DNA from: Anaeramoeba flamelloides
Taxonomy: Eukaryota > Metamonada > Anaeramoebidae
Reading direction: 5' to 3'
Assembly (NCBI GenBank): GCA_027625915.1
Contig: JANTQA010000023.1
Span: 3,596,001 to 3,660,000 of the forward strand
DNA: 64,000 bases
The notes beneath the pieces are model-generated. The model had not been told where the DNA came from. It worked only from the letters and a program-made list of their open reading frames with translations, and did not search any database. Below are positions 63,003 through 64,000 of the stretch, piece after piece (the first letter of the stretch is position 1; each line of letters starts with the position of its first letter). Both the position numbers and the translations under genes were made by a program.

Positions 63003-64000
63003 GTAAATAATTTCTTTTTTAAAATTTTGTTTTTTTTTTTAATTAAATTAAATATGTTAATATTTTATATCAAAGAAAACTAATTTTATGTTTTGAAAAA
63101 TTAAATTCACTTCAAAACAAAGAAACAAAATATGACTAAATTAACATGGGGTTTTAACATTAAATTTGAAAAATAAAATCAAGATCAAGATACTTGTCTT
63201 TGAAAAAAGTACGAGAAAAATCAAAACAAAATACACTTTACGAACAAAATATTTTTTATTATTTTAAAAACTAAAACTATATCAATAAAAAAAATCCAGC
63301 TATAAGAAATTTCAAAAAATCTTGTAAAGATCCAAATAAACTAAAATGCAAAATTTTCCACACAGTTAAAACAGTTAAAAGAATCACAATAACACAATTT
63401 CATTCAAATTGAAAATAATTTTGATTTTTGTAAAATATGAAAATCATTTTTTCATTTTTTAGTTTTTTTGTTTTCATTTCATTTTTTGAATTACGTAAAA
63501 TGTTTCGTTCAATAAATAATTTTTTCGAACAGTTGATATTAGGTTAAAGTTGAGTTCTATTTAAAACAGGTGAACTCAAATAAAATTAGTTGGTGGTATC
63601 TAACCTTTTGCTCGATCAATAATCTCTAATAGAATTTAAAACAAATTTACCAATACATTTTTTGTTTTACTCTCTCGAAAAATTTTGGCATTTCTTGATT
63701 TATTAGTATTGAGAATTATTTTATTTTTTGTTACATGGCTTTTGTAATTTATATAAACATTTGTTAACATTTCAATTAGTGGATGATCCTAATTTGATAT
63801 TTCTTCGAGAATCTCTGAAATAAGATTTTTTTTTCAAAAATTGAATTTTGGTGTGTTAAAAATTTTGAATTGGATTATTATTGTTAAGGCTTAAATGAAA
63901 GAATCATTTAATCTGTTAATTAGAGAATTTTGAATTGACTAAATTCGTAACTTCCCATTCAAATAGGGTCTGAAATAGAAACAGTCATTAGAAGTATTTG
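63003..64000 (+). other. Start of a further RhoGAP intron, cut by the window end
   Basis: After the donor at 63003 there is AT-rich sequence with no coding signal, then R1 copy 4 from 63349 to the window end. Confidence 0.6.
63349..64000 (+). repeat. Dispersed repeat R1, copy 4
   Basis: This is the partner of 26945-27600, from AAAATTTTCCACACAGTTAA through AAAGTTGAGTTCTATTTAAA to GGGTCTGAAATAGAAACAG followed by TCATTAGAAGTATTTG at the edge. It is truncated only by the window. Confidence 0.8.

Noticed and set aside
1-64000. tRNA, rRNA or CRISPR loci
   Set aside because: I saw no cloverleaf with A/B boxes, no rRNA core sequence and no regularly spaced identical repeats. The palindrome clusters have no spacer pattern of CRISPR type.

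Overview
This is a very AT-rich eukaryotic window. It holds six protein-coding genes split by spliceosomal introns, set in long tracts of dispersed repeats. All five readable stop codons are TAA and no exon needs a reassigned codon, so the code looks standard. The gene set is a Ras/Rab regulator, a giant BEACH protein, a RhoGAP, a PAS-PH-like protein beginning MGN, and a propionyl-CoA carboxylase alpha subunit with a short organelle-type leader. This suggests a free-living amoeboid protist, perhaps an anaerobe with hydrogenosomes such as Anaeramoeba. That assignment is inference from gene content and style, not something the sequence proves.

Layout: 1-4024 repeats only. 4025-11750 (+) RasGAP-VPS9 protein of the GAPVD1/RME-6 type, with its RasGAP domain split by a 4.7 kb intron. 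11751-15463 repeats. 15464-21994 (+) TFIIE alpha subunit in three exons, the last lying beyond a 5.0 kb intron that contains a decayed LINE. 21995-25051 repeats. 25052-42438 (+) a BEACH-WD40 giant of about 3,670 residues in at least seven exons. 42439-45942 repeats, including a 691 bp element with terminal inverted repeats. 45943-49950 (+) a PAS protein with five PH-like segments. 49951-53050 repeats. 53051-55522 (-) propionyl-CoA carboxylase alpha. 55523-59607 repeats with a second LINE copy. 59608-63002 (+) a RhoGAP protein whose 3' part lies beyond the window.

Gene logic: four of the six genes concern membrane traffic or small-GTPase signalling (RasGAP/VPS9, BEACH, RhoGAP, PAS-PH-like). 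One is a general transcription factor and one is metabolic. The genes do not form an operon or cluster and appear independent.

The non-coding half is built from repeats that occur both inside large introns and between genes. They include two LINE families recognisable from their C-terminal zinc-knuckle and reverse transcriptase motifs, a TA-flanked mariner-like MITE, a 691 bp TIR element, a family of clustered perfect hairpins bounded by CGTTAGG/CCTAACG motifs, and at least six unclassified repeat families of about 0.2-1.1 kb. Introns fall into two classes: about 90-480 bp, and 2.5-5 kb loaded with these repeats. The most unusual items are the hairpin arrays, the PAS plus five PH-like architecture, and the RhoGAP domain that appears to lack its arginine finger.
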